Of a stretch of DNA of 54,940 nt, positions 7,712 through 16,159 are shown in pieces. Positions within the stretch are counted from its first letter, which is position 1, and every line of letters begins with the position of its first letter. Below the pieces are notes generated by a model, which saw nothing but the letters and a program-made list of their open reading frames with translations, ran no database searches and was not told the DNA's origin. Location: NCBI GenBank assembly GCA_003212925.1, contig QCOL01000006.1, positions 1 to 54,940 of the forward strand. The letters are read 5' to 3'. The stretch is from Pelagibacteraceae bacterium AG-430-P08. GTDB lineage: Bacteria; Pseudomonadota; Alphaproteobacteria; Pelagibacterales; Pelagibacteraceae. The translations under genes and the position numbers were made by a program.

Positions 7712-8847
7712 TTTAAAGATGATATTATTTTAGGAATATAATTTTTAAAATTAAAAAAACCTTTATTGCAATATTGCCACGAATATTGATCGAGTTTTCT
7801 ATATAAAAAATCTATTTTTAAATTATTTGAATTTAAATAATCCAGGTTTTCACCGACTGTTGGATATAACGCTATAACTTTTTCGTTTATATTTTTAACC
7901 TCACTTATATCTACTACTTCACAATTGATAGTATTATTTTCTAGTCTTTGTTTTTGATCATCTATTAAAAGAGTTTTAAATTTAATAACTTTTTCACTTA
8001 GTTTTATAGATCTATTTTCATTTTTATTTGAAATTATGTAAATTTTTTTAAATTTATTATTTTGAAAATCTGTAGTTTCAAATGATAAACTATTTTCAAA
8101 AATAAAAAGATTTTCATCATCTATATTTTTATTGCTAAAATCTTGTTTAATTATTGAGTAAGTTTTTTCAGAAATCTTTGGAGGAGCGTTCTCGTTTAAT
8201 TTGATATCATTAAATCTATTATTAGTGAATTTTTTGATATTCCACTCGCTTGCTAGATAGTGTTTTCCTTGTGTTTGAATTCCAGCTACCCATCTCCAAC
8301 CAAGAGTGTTAGATGCAGAGTCACCATCGTAAAGATGATGCATAAAAAATTCTGCTCCTAATTGCCAGGGTAATTCTAATGAAAATATCCAGATACTAGC
8401 AAACCACATCCTAGTATGATTATGTAAATAATTATTTTCTTTAAGTTCTGTTACCCAGTAATTAAAGCATTCAATATTAGTTTTGCCATTTATTGCATTT
8501 TTATAATTTTGGTTATCTTTATATTCTTCTCGAATTTTATTTAACTCTACCAAGTAATCTGTCCAAACGTTTGGTCGTAATTCTAACCAACCCTTCCAAT
8601 ATGTTCGCCATAAAACTTCTTGAATAAATTTTTCATTTTTTGAAAAAGAAAATTTGCTCAGTGATTTTTCAATAACTTCTTTCTCGTTGATAACTCCATG
8701 AGTAATATATGGAGATAAACCAGATATATTTGCCCTGTTTTCAGGACCAAAATCAAAATTTCTTAGTTTGGAATATTCAGAAAGATTTTTTTCTACAAAA
8801 TTATTTAATCTATTTAAGGCCGCAGCCTTTGAGGCTTCAAATTTCAT
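7708..8847 (-). CDS. Photolyase-like FAD-binding protein without N-terminal photolyase domain
   Basis: A 379-residue protein in which residues 1-213 match the C-terminal FAD-binding domain of DNA photolyase: RANISGLSPYITH at 38-50, EVLWRTYWKGWLELRP at 77-92, HNHTRMWFAS at 142-151 and YDGDSASNTLGWRWVAG at 163-179, which holds the FAD-contacting DxDxAxN pattern. Classical photolyases have about 200 residues of Rossmann-like antenna domain before this; here the protein starts directly at the FAD domain and instead has about 165 extra C-terminal residues. These include alternating strand/helix segments (FKKIYIISN, EKVIALYPT). Repair or light sensing is plausible, not shown. It converges on the small-gene end of the other photolyase block. 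Confidence 0.82.
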   Translation of the reverse strand: MKFEASKAAALNRLNNFVEKNLSEYSKLRNFDFGPENRANISGLSPYITHGVINEKEVIEKSLSKFSFSKNEKFIQEVLWRTYWKGWLELRPNVWTDYLVELNKIREEYKDNQNYKNAINGKTNIECFNYWVTELKENNYLHNHTRMWFASIWIFSLELPWQLGAEFFMHHLYDGDSASNTLGWRWVAGIQTQGKHYLASEWNIKKFTNNRFNDIKLNENAPPKISEKTYSIIKQDFSNKNIDDENLFIFENSLSFETTDFQNNKFKKIYIISNKNENRSIKLSEKVIKFKTLLIDDQKQRLENNTINCEVVDISEVKNINEKVIALYPTVGENLDYLNSNNLKIDFLYRKLDQYSWQYCNKGFFNFKNYIPKIISSLN

Positions 8848-8853
8848 TTTGAT

Positions 8854-9234
8854 TTATTTTGATTTTTTTTTCTTTAAACCAAGCTTGTCGCTATGTCTTA
8901 ATCTTAAAATAACAATTGCACCAGCAATTAGAACAATGGCAATAGCTTCATAAACTAATGCTGTTGGATCCATTTCTTTACCTTGAAGAATAATAAATCG
9001 TGCTAAGGCAGTAATTGCAATTAATAATGGAAGGGTAATACTAATTGATTGTTGGTTCCAAAAAACTCTTACCATTGCCAGCACTTCTAGGTAAAGAAAC
9101 ATTAATAATAAATCAGCTAAAGTTACCGATTTATTCTCAAACATTTTGTACATTTCTATACCGACTGCAATAACTGTGCTTATTAAAATGATAACCATTA
9201 AAATAAGCTGTAAATTTTTTGCTATTTTTTCCAT
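8854..9234 (-). CDS. PsiE-family membrane protein
   Basis: A 126-residue protein with four hydrophobic helices and the features of the phosphate-starvation-inducible PsiE family: VTLADLLLMFLYLEVLAMV near 36-54, an ITALARFIILQG segment near 73-84, and a basic Lys-rich end. PsiE proteins are inner-membrane proteins of unknown biochemical role. The start overlaps the stop of the upstream membrane protein by one base, so the pair is co-translated. The name reflects E. coli regulation; no Pho box was identified here. Confidence 0.82.
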   Translation of the reverse strand: MEKIAKNLQLILMVIILISTVIAVGIEMYKMFENKSVTLADLLLMFLYLEVLAMVRVFWNQQSISITLPLLIAITALARFIILQGKEMDPTALVYEAIAIVLIAGAIVILRLRHSDKLGLKKKKSK

Positions 9235-9692
9235 TATTTATCTTTACTAAAAGGCAACCATTTTTCAAACACTGATTTTGAAGAACCTTCATAAGGAATT
9301 GAATAAGAATATGGATTCGGACTTGTCAATACTTCAATACCTTTTGAAAAAACAAATATAAATACAATCACAAAAACAAGCACCATTATTTTAAAAGGGT
9401 CAAAATTTTTTGTTTTAAAAACACTAGCTGAATTTTCTTCTGCTCTGTGAAAATGTTTAAAAGTCATATAAACGGCAAAGATTAAACCAATGTGAGCTAA
9501 AAAAAGACCAGTCCAACCAAAAACAAAAGTTGTGTATGAAAAAACGTATAAACTAAAAACTGTGGTCCATATAAAGCTTAAAACTAATAAAATTTGCAAC
9601 CTTACAGTTTTAGGAAGAGAACGGAGATCATTTTTACTATCATCAAACAAAATATTTGCTGTATCTCTCATCCAATTTTTAAGTGATTCCAT
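9234..9692 (-). CDS. Small three-helix membrane protein
   Basis: A 152-residue protein with about three hydrophobic segments (roughly 33-52, 57-78 and 102-120), an amphipathic N-terminus starting MESLKNWMRDTANILF, and a soluble C-terminal tail with NPYSYSIPYEGSSKSVFEKW. The first two segments separated by a short loop resemble 2TM-type domains, but I cannot assign a family. It lies one base into the PsiE gene, suggesting a membrane pair. It begins 55 bases downstream of argG, on the same strand. Confidence 0.6.
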   Translation of the reverse strand: MESLKNWMRDTANILFDDSKNDLRSLPKTVRLQILLVLSFIWTTVFSLYVFSYTTFVFGWTGLFLAHIGLIFAVYMTFKHFHRAEENSASVFKTKNFDPFKIMVLVFVIVFIFVFSKGIEVLTSPNPYSYSIPYEGSSKSVFEKWLPFSKDK

Positions 9693-9746
9693 GATTGTAA
9701 GATATAGCTAAAAATAAATTTAACAAACTATAAATTGTCCTAAAAA

Positions 9747-10934
9747 TTATAAATATCTCAGTTTTTTCTTGTGATAGTTAATAAATCTTTCAACATTAGA
9801 TTTATTAAATGTTTTATTTTCTTCAAAAGAAACTTTTTTCATTGAGTATGCATTACTTTTTGTAATTCTAGATTCAATAGTAATATTTCCTTTGTAAAGT
9901 TTAAGTTTTATTGACCCATTCACTTTATTTCTTTTTTGATCAATAATTTTTTGTAATTTAAATCTTTCTTTTGAGTACCAATAACCATTGTAAATCAGTT
10001 CGGCATATCTTGGCATAATTGAGTCTTTTTTGTGCATTGTTTCTTTATCTAATGTCACTGACTCAATAGCTCTATGGGCATGAATCAAAAGTGTTCCACC
10101 TGGTGTTTCATAAACTCCTCTTGATTTAATCCCAAGAAATCTATTTTCAACTAGGTCAACTCTTCCTATGCCATTTTTTCCTGCAATAAAATTTAATTTG
10201 GTAAGAATGTTTTCAGGATTTAATTTTTTTCCATTTATTCCAACAGGGTCACCATTCTTAAAATTAATTGAAATAAAAGTTGGTCTGTTCGGTGCTTTTT
10301 CAGGAGAGGTTGTTCTTTGGAAAATAAATTCTGGAGCTGAATTTTTTGGGTTCTCTAAAATTTTGCCCTCAGTTGATGTATGAAATAAATTATCGTCAAC
10401 AGAAAAAGGGGGTGCGCCCTTTTTATCTTTTGGGATGGGTATCTTATGTTTTTTTGCATAATTTATTAAATCGCTTCTAGATTTTAATTTCCAAATTCTC
10501 CAAGGAGCAACAACTTTTATCTTTGGGCCAAAATAGTGATAGCCTAACTCAAATCTGACCTGATCATTACCTTTTCCGGTCGCTCCATGAGATACTGCGT
10601 ATGCTTTAAATTTTTTTGCTATTCTTATTTGGTCTTTTGCGATTAATGGTCTTGCTATGGAAGTTCCTAATAAATAAACTCCCTCATAAATCGCATTACC
10701 TCTTATCATAGGAAAAACATAATCTTTTACAAAAAGATTTTTTAAATCTTTAATTATTATCTTTTTAACACCAAATTTTTTAGCATTATTGATTATTTTT
10801 TTTCGATTAATCTCTTGGCCTATATCAGCAGTGTAACAAATGACTTCAGCATTATAATTTTCTTGAAGCCATTTTAGAATTATAGATGTATCTAAGCCAC
10901 CTGAATAAGCAAGCACAATTTTTTTTTTGGACAT
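9747..10934 (-). CDS. argG: Argininosuccinate synthase
   Basis: A 395-residue cytoplasmic enzyme that condenses citrulline and aspartate with ATP to argininosuccinate in arginine synthesis. The N-type PP-loop AYSGGLDTS is at 9-17, the citrulline/aspartate region SHGATGKGNDQVRFE at 115-129, and family motifs SVDDNLFHTSTEG and YETPGGTLL follow. Length is normal for the family. The gene starts one base after the stop of the oxygenase-like gene, so it may be read from a minus-strand transcript beginning near 13151. argH is not in the window. Confidence 0.97.
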   Translation of the reverse strand: MSKKKIVLAYSGGLDTSIILKWLQENYNAEVICYTADIGQEINRKKIINNAKKFGVKKIIIKDLKNLFVKDYVFPMIRGNAIYEGVYLLGTSIARPLIAKDQIRIAKKFKAYAVSHGATGKGNDQVRFELGYHYFGPKIKVVAPWRIWKLKSRSDLINYAKKHKIPIPKDKKGAPPFSVDDNLFHTSTEGKILENPKNSAPEFIFQRTTSPEKAPNRPTFISINFKNGDPVGINGKKLNPENILTKLNFIAGKNGIGRVDLVENRFLGIKSRGVYETPGGTLLIHAHRAIESVTLDKETMHKKDSIMPRYAELIYNGYWYSKERFKLQKIIDQKRNKVNGSIKLKLYKGNITIESRITKSNAYSMKKVSFEENKTFNKSNVERFINYHKKKLRYL

Positions 10935-10935
10935 T

Positions 10936-11601
10936 TTAATCTCTAAGATTAACAGTTAAGTTTGCAGAGATAATCACTCTCTCTTTATCACCAGAGTAGG
11001 GTTTAGATCCGTGATAAAGAAAACTAGGCCATACTAAAAGTCGACCTTCTTTTGCAGTGAATAAATGAGTATCTTCTCTAAGATACTTTGAACCAAAATC
11101 ATTTTTTGACGTAGCGTTATAGGGCCTTATAAAATAGGTAGAACCATTTTGGATTGAAGCATCTGCACCCACTTGAACATAATAAACACATGACCAACTA
11201 AATCCATCATGATGATGTGGATAAACAATGCCGCCTTTATTGTATCTTATAAACCAAGACTCGTTAATATTCACATTATATTTTTTTTCTTCCTCGTTTA
11301 GTTTATCTATAAATTTTTGATTTGTTATTTTACTCACATCCAGAACTGATTTTGCAATAAAGTGAAAAAGTTTTTTTAATATTTCACTTTTTTCATTATG
11401 TAAGTCATAATTACTTTGATAAAGATTATGATTTCCAACATGATCTTTATCTCTTAATTGACTATTTCCATCAGGTAATTTTTTTTCATATAGTTCGAAA
11501 AAATTTAATAATTCCTCTTTTATTTGTGGATGATTATCATTTTGAAAATCTCCGATATTTAAGGGCCATAAACTATGAATATTTTTTACATCATCGCTCA
11601 T
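10936..11601 (-). CDS. Putative 2OG-Fe(II) oxygenase, TIGR02466-like
   Basis: A 221-residue protein with a double-stranded beta-helix pattern of the small putative 2-oxoglutarate/Fe(II) oxygenases found in marine bacteria and phages. The likely iron site is YPHHHDGFSW (His129-Asp132) with the distal His197 in LYHGSKPY, and Arg208 in ERVIISANLTV is placed to hold the co-substrate. SCVYYVQ and RLLVWPSFLYHG are typical strands. The substrate is unknown. It sits 1 base before argG and 6 bases after the IalB-like gene, so the run is an operon by spacing. Confidence 0.72.
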   Translation of the reverse strand: MSDDVKNIHSLWPLNIGDFQNDNHPQIKEELLNFFELYEKKLPDGNSQLRDKDHVGNHNLYQSNYDLHNEKSEILKKLFHFIAKSVLDVSKITNQKFIDKLNEEEKKYNVNINESWFIRYNKGGIVYPHHHDGFSWSCVYYVQVGADASIQNGSTYFIRPYNATSKNDFGSKYLREDTHLFTAKEGRLLVWPSFLYHGSKPYSGDKERVIISANLTVNLRD

Positions 11602-11607
11602 TTAAAT

Positions 11608-12120
11608 TTATGCACAACTTTTTTTTGCTAAATTATAAGCTTTAGTAAATCCTAGAAGAGAATAATGATCAATGGTTTGAGATCCTTTTTCGTTATATCC
11701 GGTAACCATAATTCTAGATCCTTTTTTCATAACTTTAACCATAATATTTTCTTTTTTATTACTAGTCATCCAGGCGAAACCTTGTTGTTTAAGGTCAAAT
11801 TTGAATTTGTTATTTCCAGATGTTGCTAAAACGGTATTATTTTTATTAAATTCATATCCAGCAGTTGCACTAATTTCGTTAGTAATTTTTTCATTAGGTC
11901 TAAAGGTGACAAATAATCTTGCATCTCTTTTATCATTTTTAGGTGCTTGTAAAACTGGTGTCGATTGAGCAAAACATATTTTACCTGATGCTTCTGAGAT
12001 TACTAAAACTTCCCAATCTTTAAATTTTCCAACTTTTTTTAAGTTTTCTGCATAACTTTTCGATAGTGAGATAAATAAAATAATTAATGACAAATAAAAA
12101 ATTTTTTTAATTATGGACAT
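11608..12120 (-). CDS. IalB-like secreted protein
   Basis: A 170-residue protein with a signal peptide (FYLSLIILFISLSKSYA, cleavage near 24) and the layout of the invasion-associated locus B family: a KDWEVLV strand early on, KICFAQS with a conserved Cys, F(V)TFRP, then a GFTKAYNLAKKSC end carrying a second Cys, probably disulfide-bonded. In free-living alphaproteobacteria this family is common and the invasion name is historical. Its start overlaps the end of the aldo/keto reductase gene by 10 bases. Function is unknown. Confidence 0.75.
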   Translation of the reverse strand: MSIIKKIFYLSLIILFISLSKSYAENLKKVGKFKDWEVLVISEASGKICFAQSTPVLQAPKNDKRDARLFVTFRPNEKITNEISATAGYEFNKNNTVLATSGNNKFKFDLKQQGFAWMTSNKKENIMVKVMKKGSRIMVTGYNEKGSQTIDHYSLLGFTKAYNLAKKSCA

Positions 12121-13151
12121 GGATTTGGATAAATATTTTGAACTCCGTTAATTTCATTAATAACTTTTTCTGATAGATTTATATTTACACTTTCTATATT
12201 AGTTTTCAACTGATCCATTGTCGTAGCACCTATTATAACAGAAGTCACAAAGGGTTGAATTTCACAAAACTTTAATGACATTTGAGTAAAATCAATATTA
12301 TTTTTTTTTGCAATCTCAAAGTATGAGTCGACAGCCTTTGTAGTATTAGGTTTATCGTATCTGGTCCAAAAATCACCATCCCTCTCTAATCTTGAATTTT
12401 TAGGCTTTTGATTATTTCTGTATTTTCCGGTTAAATATCCACTTGCAAGAGGTGAGTATGCTAATAAACCAACTTCTTCTCTAATGGAGATTTCTGCTAA
12501 ACCTATCTCATATGTTCTATTTAATAAGTTATAAGGATTTTGAATTGACATCATTTTCGGTAAATTATTTTCCTTTGATACTTGAAGACATTTAGATACG
12601 CCCCATGGAGTTTCATTTGATAGACCAACTTCTCTAATTTTTCCCTCTTTTATGAACTTTTGTAGATTTTCAAGAACATCTTCAAATTTATTCCAACTTT
12701 TATTATCTTCTTTATGTTCGTAACCTAAACGTCCAAACATGTTAGTATTTCTTTCTGGCCAATGTAATTGATAAAGATCTATGTAATCAGTTTTTAATCT
12801 TTTAAGACTATCATTTAACGCACTAGTCATATTTTTAATGCCAAAACTATTTTCTCCTCCTCTAATGTAACTCCTAGAAGGTCCTGCAACTTTTGTTGCT
12901 AATATAATTTTGCTTCTCTTTTTTGTTTTTTGAAACCAGTTACCAATAATTTTTTCAGTCAGACCAAAAGTTTTTTCTTTTGGGGGTATTGAATATAATT
13001 CGGCAGTGTCCCAAAAATTAACCCCTTGATCGATCGCATAATCCATTTGTTGGAAACCTTCTTCTTCTGTATTTTGTTCTCCCCAAGTCATAGTTCCGAG
13101 ACAAATTGTACTAACATCAAGGTTGGTATTGCCTAATTTTTTATAATTCAT
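12111..13151 (-). CDS. Aldo/keto reductase (Tas-like)
   Basis: A 346-residue TIM-barrel NADPH-dependent oxidoreductase. The catalytic tetrad is visible: Asp48 and Tyr53 in WDTAELYS, Lys87 in ATKVAG, His130 in YQLHWPERN. The beginning KLGNTNLDVSTICLGTMTWG and the C-terminal VIIGATTMDQL are those of the Tas/YghZ-type group that reduces aldehydes or related carbonyls. It is the first gene of the minus-strand run AKR, IalB, oxygenase, argG, and is divergent from the Bax-inhibitor gene, with 78 bases between for promoters. Physiological substrate unknown. Confidence 0.9.
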   Translation of the reverse strand: MNYKKLGNTNLDVSTICLGTMTWGEQNTEEEGFQQMDYAIDQGVNFWDTAELYSIPPKEKTFGLTEKIIGNWFQKTKKRSKIILATKVAGPSRSYIRGGENSFGIKNMTSALNDSLKRLKTDYIDLYQLHWPERNTNMFGRLGYEHKEDNKSWNKFEDVLENLQKFIKEGKIREVGLSNETPWGVSKCLQVSKENNLPKMMSIQNPYNLLNRTYEIGLAEISIREEVGLLAYSPLASGYLTGKYRNNQKPKNSRLERDGDFWTRYDKPNTTKAVDSYFEIAKKNNIDFTQMSLKFCEIQPFVTSVIIGATTMDQLKTNIESVNINLSEKVINEINGVQNIYPNPCP

Positions 13152-13229
13152 GACGCTTTTATCGTATTTATTCTTTATTAAACTTCTAAGGTATCTTGAA
13201 TAATTAGTAAAAGATTATATATCTCTGTT

Positions 13230-13994
13230 ATGGAATTTAATAAAAAAGGTATTCTTGGAAGAGCTAAAGAAGCTGCTCAACAATCCAATGTAGCAATGGA
13301 TGAAGGCCTAAGAGCCTACATGCTAAAAGTATATAACTATATGGCAACGGGAATCCTAATGACAGGGATAATTGCCCTTATAACTTTCAAAATGTCTGTT
13401 GTGACTGATAGCTCAGGATCTATAGTAGGACTAACTCAAGTGGGTAACGCAATCTATATGTCTGGGTTGAAATGGCTGGTAATGTTAGCTCCGCTTGGAA
13501 TTGTGTTTTACATGAGCTTTGGTATAAATAAAATGAGTGCAGCTAAAGCACAAACAACTTTTTGGATTTTTGCTGCATTAATGGGTTTGTCTCTTTCTTC
13601 AATTTTATTAGTTTATACTGGTATGAGTATCACAAGAGTATTTTTCATTTGCTCTGCTACGTTCGGAGCAATGAGTATATATGGATATACAACAAAAAGA
13701 GACTTAACAAAACTAGGATCTTTTTTAATGATGGGTTTAATTGGTATTATTATCGCATCGATAGTTAATATTTTTATGAAGTCCTCAATGATGTATTTTG
13801 TAATTTCTATTTTAGGAGTTTTAATATTTGTAGGACTTACTGCTTACGACACACAAAAAATTAAAAACATGTATGCCGCAAGTGATACGGGTGAATTAAT
13901 GGGTAAAAAAGCTGTAATGGGTGCATTAACGCTTTATTTAGACTTTATTAATTTATTTATTATGTTGCTAAGACTTTTTGGTCAAAGAAGATAA
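13230..13994 (+). CDS. Bax inhibitor-1/YccA-family membrane protein
   Basis: A 254-residue inner-membrane protein with seven hydrophobic segments after a soluble N-terminus (about 1-35). The late GLTAYDTQKIKNMY motif and the C-terminal LYLDFINLFIMLLRLFGQRR are diagnostic of the BI-1/YccA/YbhL family, which includes pH-gated Ca leak channels and FtsH-interacting proteins. It is a single gene between a divergent reductase and a convergent DUF2794 gene, ending one base from the latter's stop. Confidence 0.92.
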   Translation: MEFNKKGILGRAKEAAQQSNVAMDEGLRAYMLKVYNYMATGILMTGIIALITFKMSVVTDSSGSIVGLTQVGNAIYMSGLKWLVMLAPLGIVFYMSFGINKMSAAKAQTTFWIFAALMGLSLSSILLVYTGMSITRVFFICSATFGAMSIYGYTTKRDLTKLGSFLMMGLIGIIIASIVNIFMKSSMMYFVISILGVLIFVGLTAYDTQKIKNMYAASDTGELMGKKAVMGALTLYLDFINLFIMLLRLFGQRR

Positions 13995-13995
13995 T

Positions 13996-14337
13996 TTAAA
14001 GTTTTTTCCAATTAATATTTTTTAACAAATTATTTAAATCAGACGAATTTCTAAATATTTTTCCATTAGCATCGGTAATTAAGTATTTAAGATTTTTATT
14101 TTTTGGCTTAAAATTTTTGCAAATCTTATATAAAGCATTTTCTGTAGTATTTTTAAAAACACTAAAACCAACTTGTTTACTTGAAATATTAAGTCCATAG
14201 TCTCTCCATGATCCTTCAGAGACCATTTTAGCGTATAAGTCTAAGATAACTTTTAATTCATCTTTTTCAAAAAAATGTTTTTCCTCAATATTCTTTTTAT
14301 TAACATTATCGATTATTAGACGTAAATTATTATTCAT
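13996..14337 (-). CDS. DUF2794 protein
   Basis: A 113-residue protein matching DUF2794, a family I know mainly from alphaproteobacteria: HFFEKDELKVILDLYAKMVSEGSWRDYGL at the family core, then QVGFSVFKNT and a LYKICK segment. It is cytoplasmic, without signal or membrane segments. Its start overlaps the end of the yciB-like gene by 8 bases, so the two are translated together. Biochemical role unknown. Confidence 0.8.
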   Translation of the reverse strand: MNNNLRLIIDNVNKKNIEEKHFFEKDELKVILDLYAKMVSEGSWRDYGLNISSKQVGFSVFKNTTENALYKICKNFKPKNKNLKYLITDANGKIFRNSSDLNNLLKNINWKKL

Positions 14338-14887
14338 TTGTCTTATACTTATTTATCAAACCTATTTGAAAAGCAGTGAATATAAATGTAATTGGTAATA
14401 GTCCCCATACTTTAAAATTTACCCAAAACTCTTCAGATTGAGTTCGCCAAACTATTTCATTTAGAATTGCAAGACCAAAAAAGAAATATATCCATCTTTT
14501 ATTTAATATTTCCCATCCCTCATCAGTGAGTGAGACAGAGTTACCCATTAATTTTTTTAAAACAGGTTCAGTTGTAAAGTACCTTCCAAATATTAGAGCA
14601 AATGCAAAGAGAATATTTATAATCGTTGGTTTGACATAAATAAAAACTGGATTATCAAAGTAGATTGTTAAGCCCCCAAATAAAGTGATCAAAACTCCAC
14701 TTAACAAAGGAATCTTTGGTATTTTTTTTTCAAAAAACCAAACAATAGCTAATGCAATTATTGTCGCAATTATAAATGGGGGAATTGCAATTTTTAAGTC
14801 TTTTCCACTATCGTAGTAGTAGTAAAAAAAAATTACTAGAGGTCCAAAATCTGTTAAAAACTTTAAAAAAGATTTGTTCACAGGCAA
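14330..14887 (-). CDS. yciB: Inner-membrane spanning protein YciB (septation protein A family)
   Basis: A 185-residue polytopic protein with five or six hydrophobic segments. The N-terminus FLKFLTDFGPLVIFFYYY and internal LFGGLTIYFDNPVFIYVKPT are characteristic of YciB/IspZ. The WRTQSEEFWVNFKVWGLLP segment near the C-terminus is also family-typical. YciB is linked to cell envelope and septation in enterobacteria. It begins an overlapping pair with DUF2794, divergent from hspQ. Confidence 0.9.
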   Translation of the reverse strand: MPVNKSFLKFLTDFGPLVIFFYYYYDSGKDLKIAIPPFIIATIIALAIVWFFEKKIPKIPLLSGVLITLFGGLTIYFDNPVFIYVKPTIINILFAFALIFGRYFTTEPVLKKLMGNSVSLTDEGWEILNKRWIYFFFGLAILNEIVWRTQSEEFWVNFKVWGLLPITFIFTAFQIGLINKYKTNE

Positions 14888-14966
14888 GATATTAACATAA
14901 ATAATATTTTCATAAAAACTTTTAATTTTTCTTATTGATTTTTGTTTTTAAATACCCATACTAAAT

Positions 14967-15290
14967 ATGATGGCAATTCAAAAAGCTAAATTTTCAATTG
15001 GAGATATAGTGAAACATAAACACTTCGACTTTAGAGGTGTAATTTATGATGTTGATTTTGAATTTAATAATTCCGAAGAATGGTATCAATCGATTCCAAA
15101 AAATGTAAGACCGAGAAAAGATCAGCCTTTTTATCATTTGTTAGCTGAAAATGATGAAATCACATACGAGGCTTACGTTTCTGAGCAAAATCTTCTGGTT
15201 GATGACTCAGATGAACCAATTAAACATCCTTTAATTGAGGAAATTTTTTCAGGAAAAAAGGGATCTAGCTATTTCAAGCTATCTAATTAA
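14967..15290 (+). CDS. hspQ: HspQ / hemimethylated-DNA-binding YccV-like protein
   Basis: A 107-residue cytoplasmic protein of the HspQ (YccV) family: KFSIGDIVKHKHFDFRGVIYDVDFEF at the N-terminus, then a P-R-K-D-QPFYHLLAEND segment and YEAYVSEQNL. In E. coli HspQ acts in the heat-shock response, as a specificity enhancer of Lon, and was first named for binding hemimethylated oriC DNA. Two adjacent ATG codons open the ORF; either could be used. It is followed by the structured segment ahead of ccmC. Confidence 0.9.
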   Translation: MMAIQKAKFSIGDIVKHKHFDFRGVIYDVDFEFNNSEEWYQSIPKNVRPRKDQPFYHLLAENDEITYEAYVSEQNLLVDDSDEPIKHPLIEEIFSGKKGSSYFKLSN

Positions 15291-15347
15291 ATAAACCACT
15301 TTTTTAACACATTTAGCTCAAACCTTTGACACAGCAATTTGCTTTTA

Positions 15348-15448
15348 TGAGGTTAATTCTGATCAAGGGTGCTACTTATTTACCCTTCGTTATTATCTCC
15401 CTCTGGCATTCTTGATCAGGCAGTTTTTTCATAATAAATATAACCTCA
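15348..15448 (+). promoter_or_regulatory. Structured leader or small RNA between hspQ and ccmC
   Basis: Two nested inverted repeats are seen. The outer pair TGAGGTTA (15348-15355) / TAACCTCA (15441-15448) ends 3 bases before the ccmC ATG, over its ribosome-binding region. The inner pair CTGATCAAG (15359-15367) / CTTGATCAG (15411-15419) extends inward to 16 consecutive pairs by GGTGCTA with TGGCATT, with three G-U pairs that hold only in plus-strand RNA. TTTTTT follows at 15424-15429. An alternative hairpin AAGGGT / ACCCTT (15365-15370 / 15382-15387) is mutually exclusive. This may be a ccm attenuator, a translation switch, or a separate sRNA; TTGACA at 15326-15331 could be a -35 box. Confidence 0.55.
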
Positions 15449-15451
15449 GAT

Positions 15452-16159
15452 ATGTTTAAATATTTTGGACCAAATAAAATTTTTTCGATAACATCAAAAG
15501 CTCCTAAGTATGTACTATTTTTATTTATTGTCATTCTTTCAATAGGATTAACAGAGGCATTAATTTTATCTCCTGAAGATTATAAGCAGAGTCACTCTGT
15601 CAGAATAATGTATGTTCATGTTCCAGCAGCTTGGATTTCGCTTGGAATTTTTTTAGCTATTACTTTTTTGTCTATAATTGGATACATTTTTAAAATAAGA
15701 AATTTTTTTTTAATCGCAAAAAGTTTGGCACCCTCTGGTTTGGTATTTAATATAATAGCTCTTGTTACTGGTTCCATATGGGGCAAACCCACATGGGGAA
15801 CATGGTGGGCTTGGGACGCAAGAATAACCTCAATGTTAATACTGGCACTGTTTTACATAATGTACCTTGTTGCATGGAGAATTTTTGAAGATAATGACAA
15901 AGTATTTAAAGTCACGTCAATCATTACAATTTTGGGAATTATTAATGTTCCGATAATTAAGTATTCAGTAGATTGGTGGAATACATTACATCAACCAGCT
16001 TCAATCAACATACTCTCGAAGTCTTCAATTCACATATCAATGCTGTTTCCATTAATGACAATGACTGCGGCATTTGCCCTATTTTCTCTACTGATTTTTT
16101 TAATGAAATATAATACAGAACTGATAAAAATTAAGAATAAAGGGTTAGATAGATTATGA
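15452..16159 (+). CDS. ccmC: Heme exporter/handling protein CcmC
   Basis: A 235-residue inner-membrane protein with six helices that presents heme to CcmE in cytochrome c maturation. The tryptophan-rich GTWWAWDAR motif is at 116-124, flanked by the axial histidines His56 (MYVHVPAAW) and His180 (LHQPASI). It is the first gene of ccmC-D-E-F-G-H; the ABC subunits ccmA and ccmB are not here. It overlaps ccmD by 4 bases. The preceding 100 bases are strongly structured and may regulate the cluster. Confidence 0.96.
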   Translation: MFKYFGPNKIFSITSKAPKYVLFLFIVILSIGLTEALILSPEDYKQSHSVRIMYVHVPAAWISLGIFLAITFLSIIGYIFKIRNFFLIAKSLAPSGLVFNIIALVTGSIWGKPTWGTWWAWDARITSMLILALFYIMYLVAWRIFEDNDKVFKVTSIITILGIINVPIIKYSVDWWNTLHQPASINILSKSSIHISMLFPLMTMTAAFALFSLLIFLMKYNTELIKIKNKGLDRL

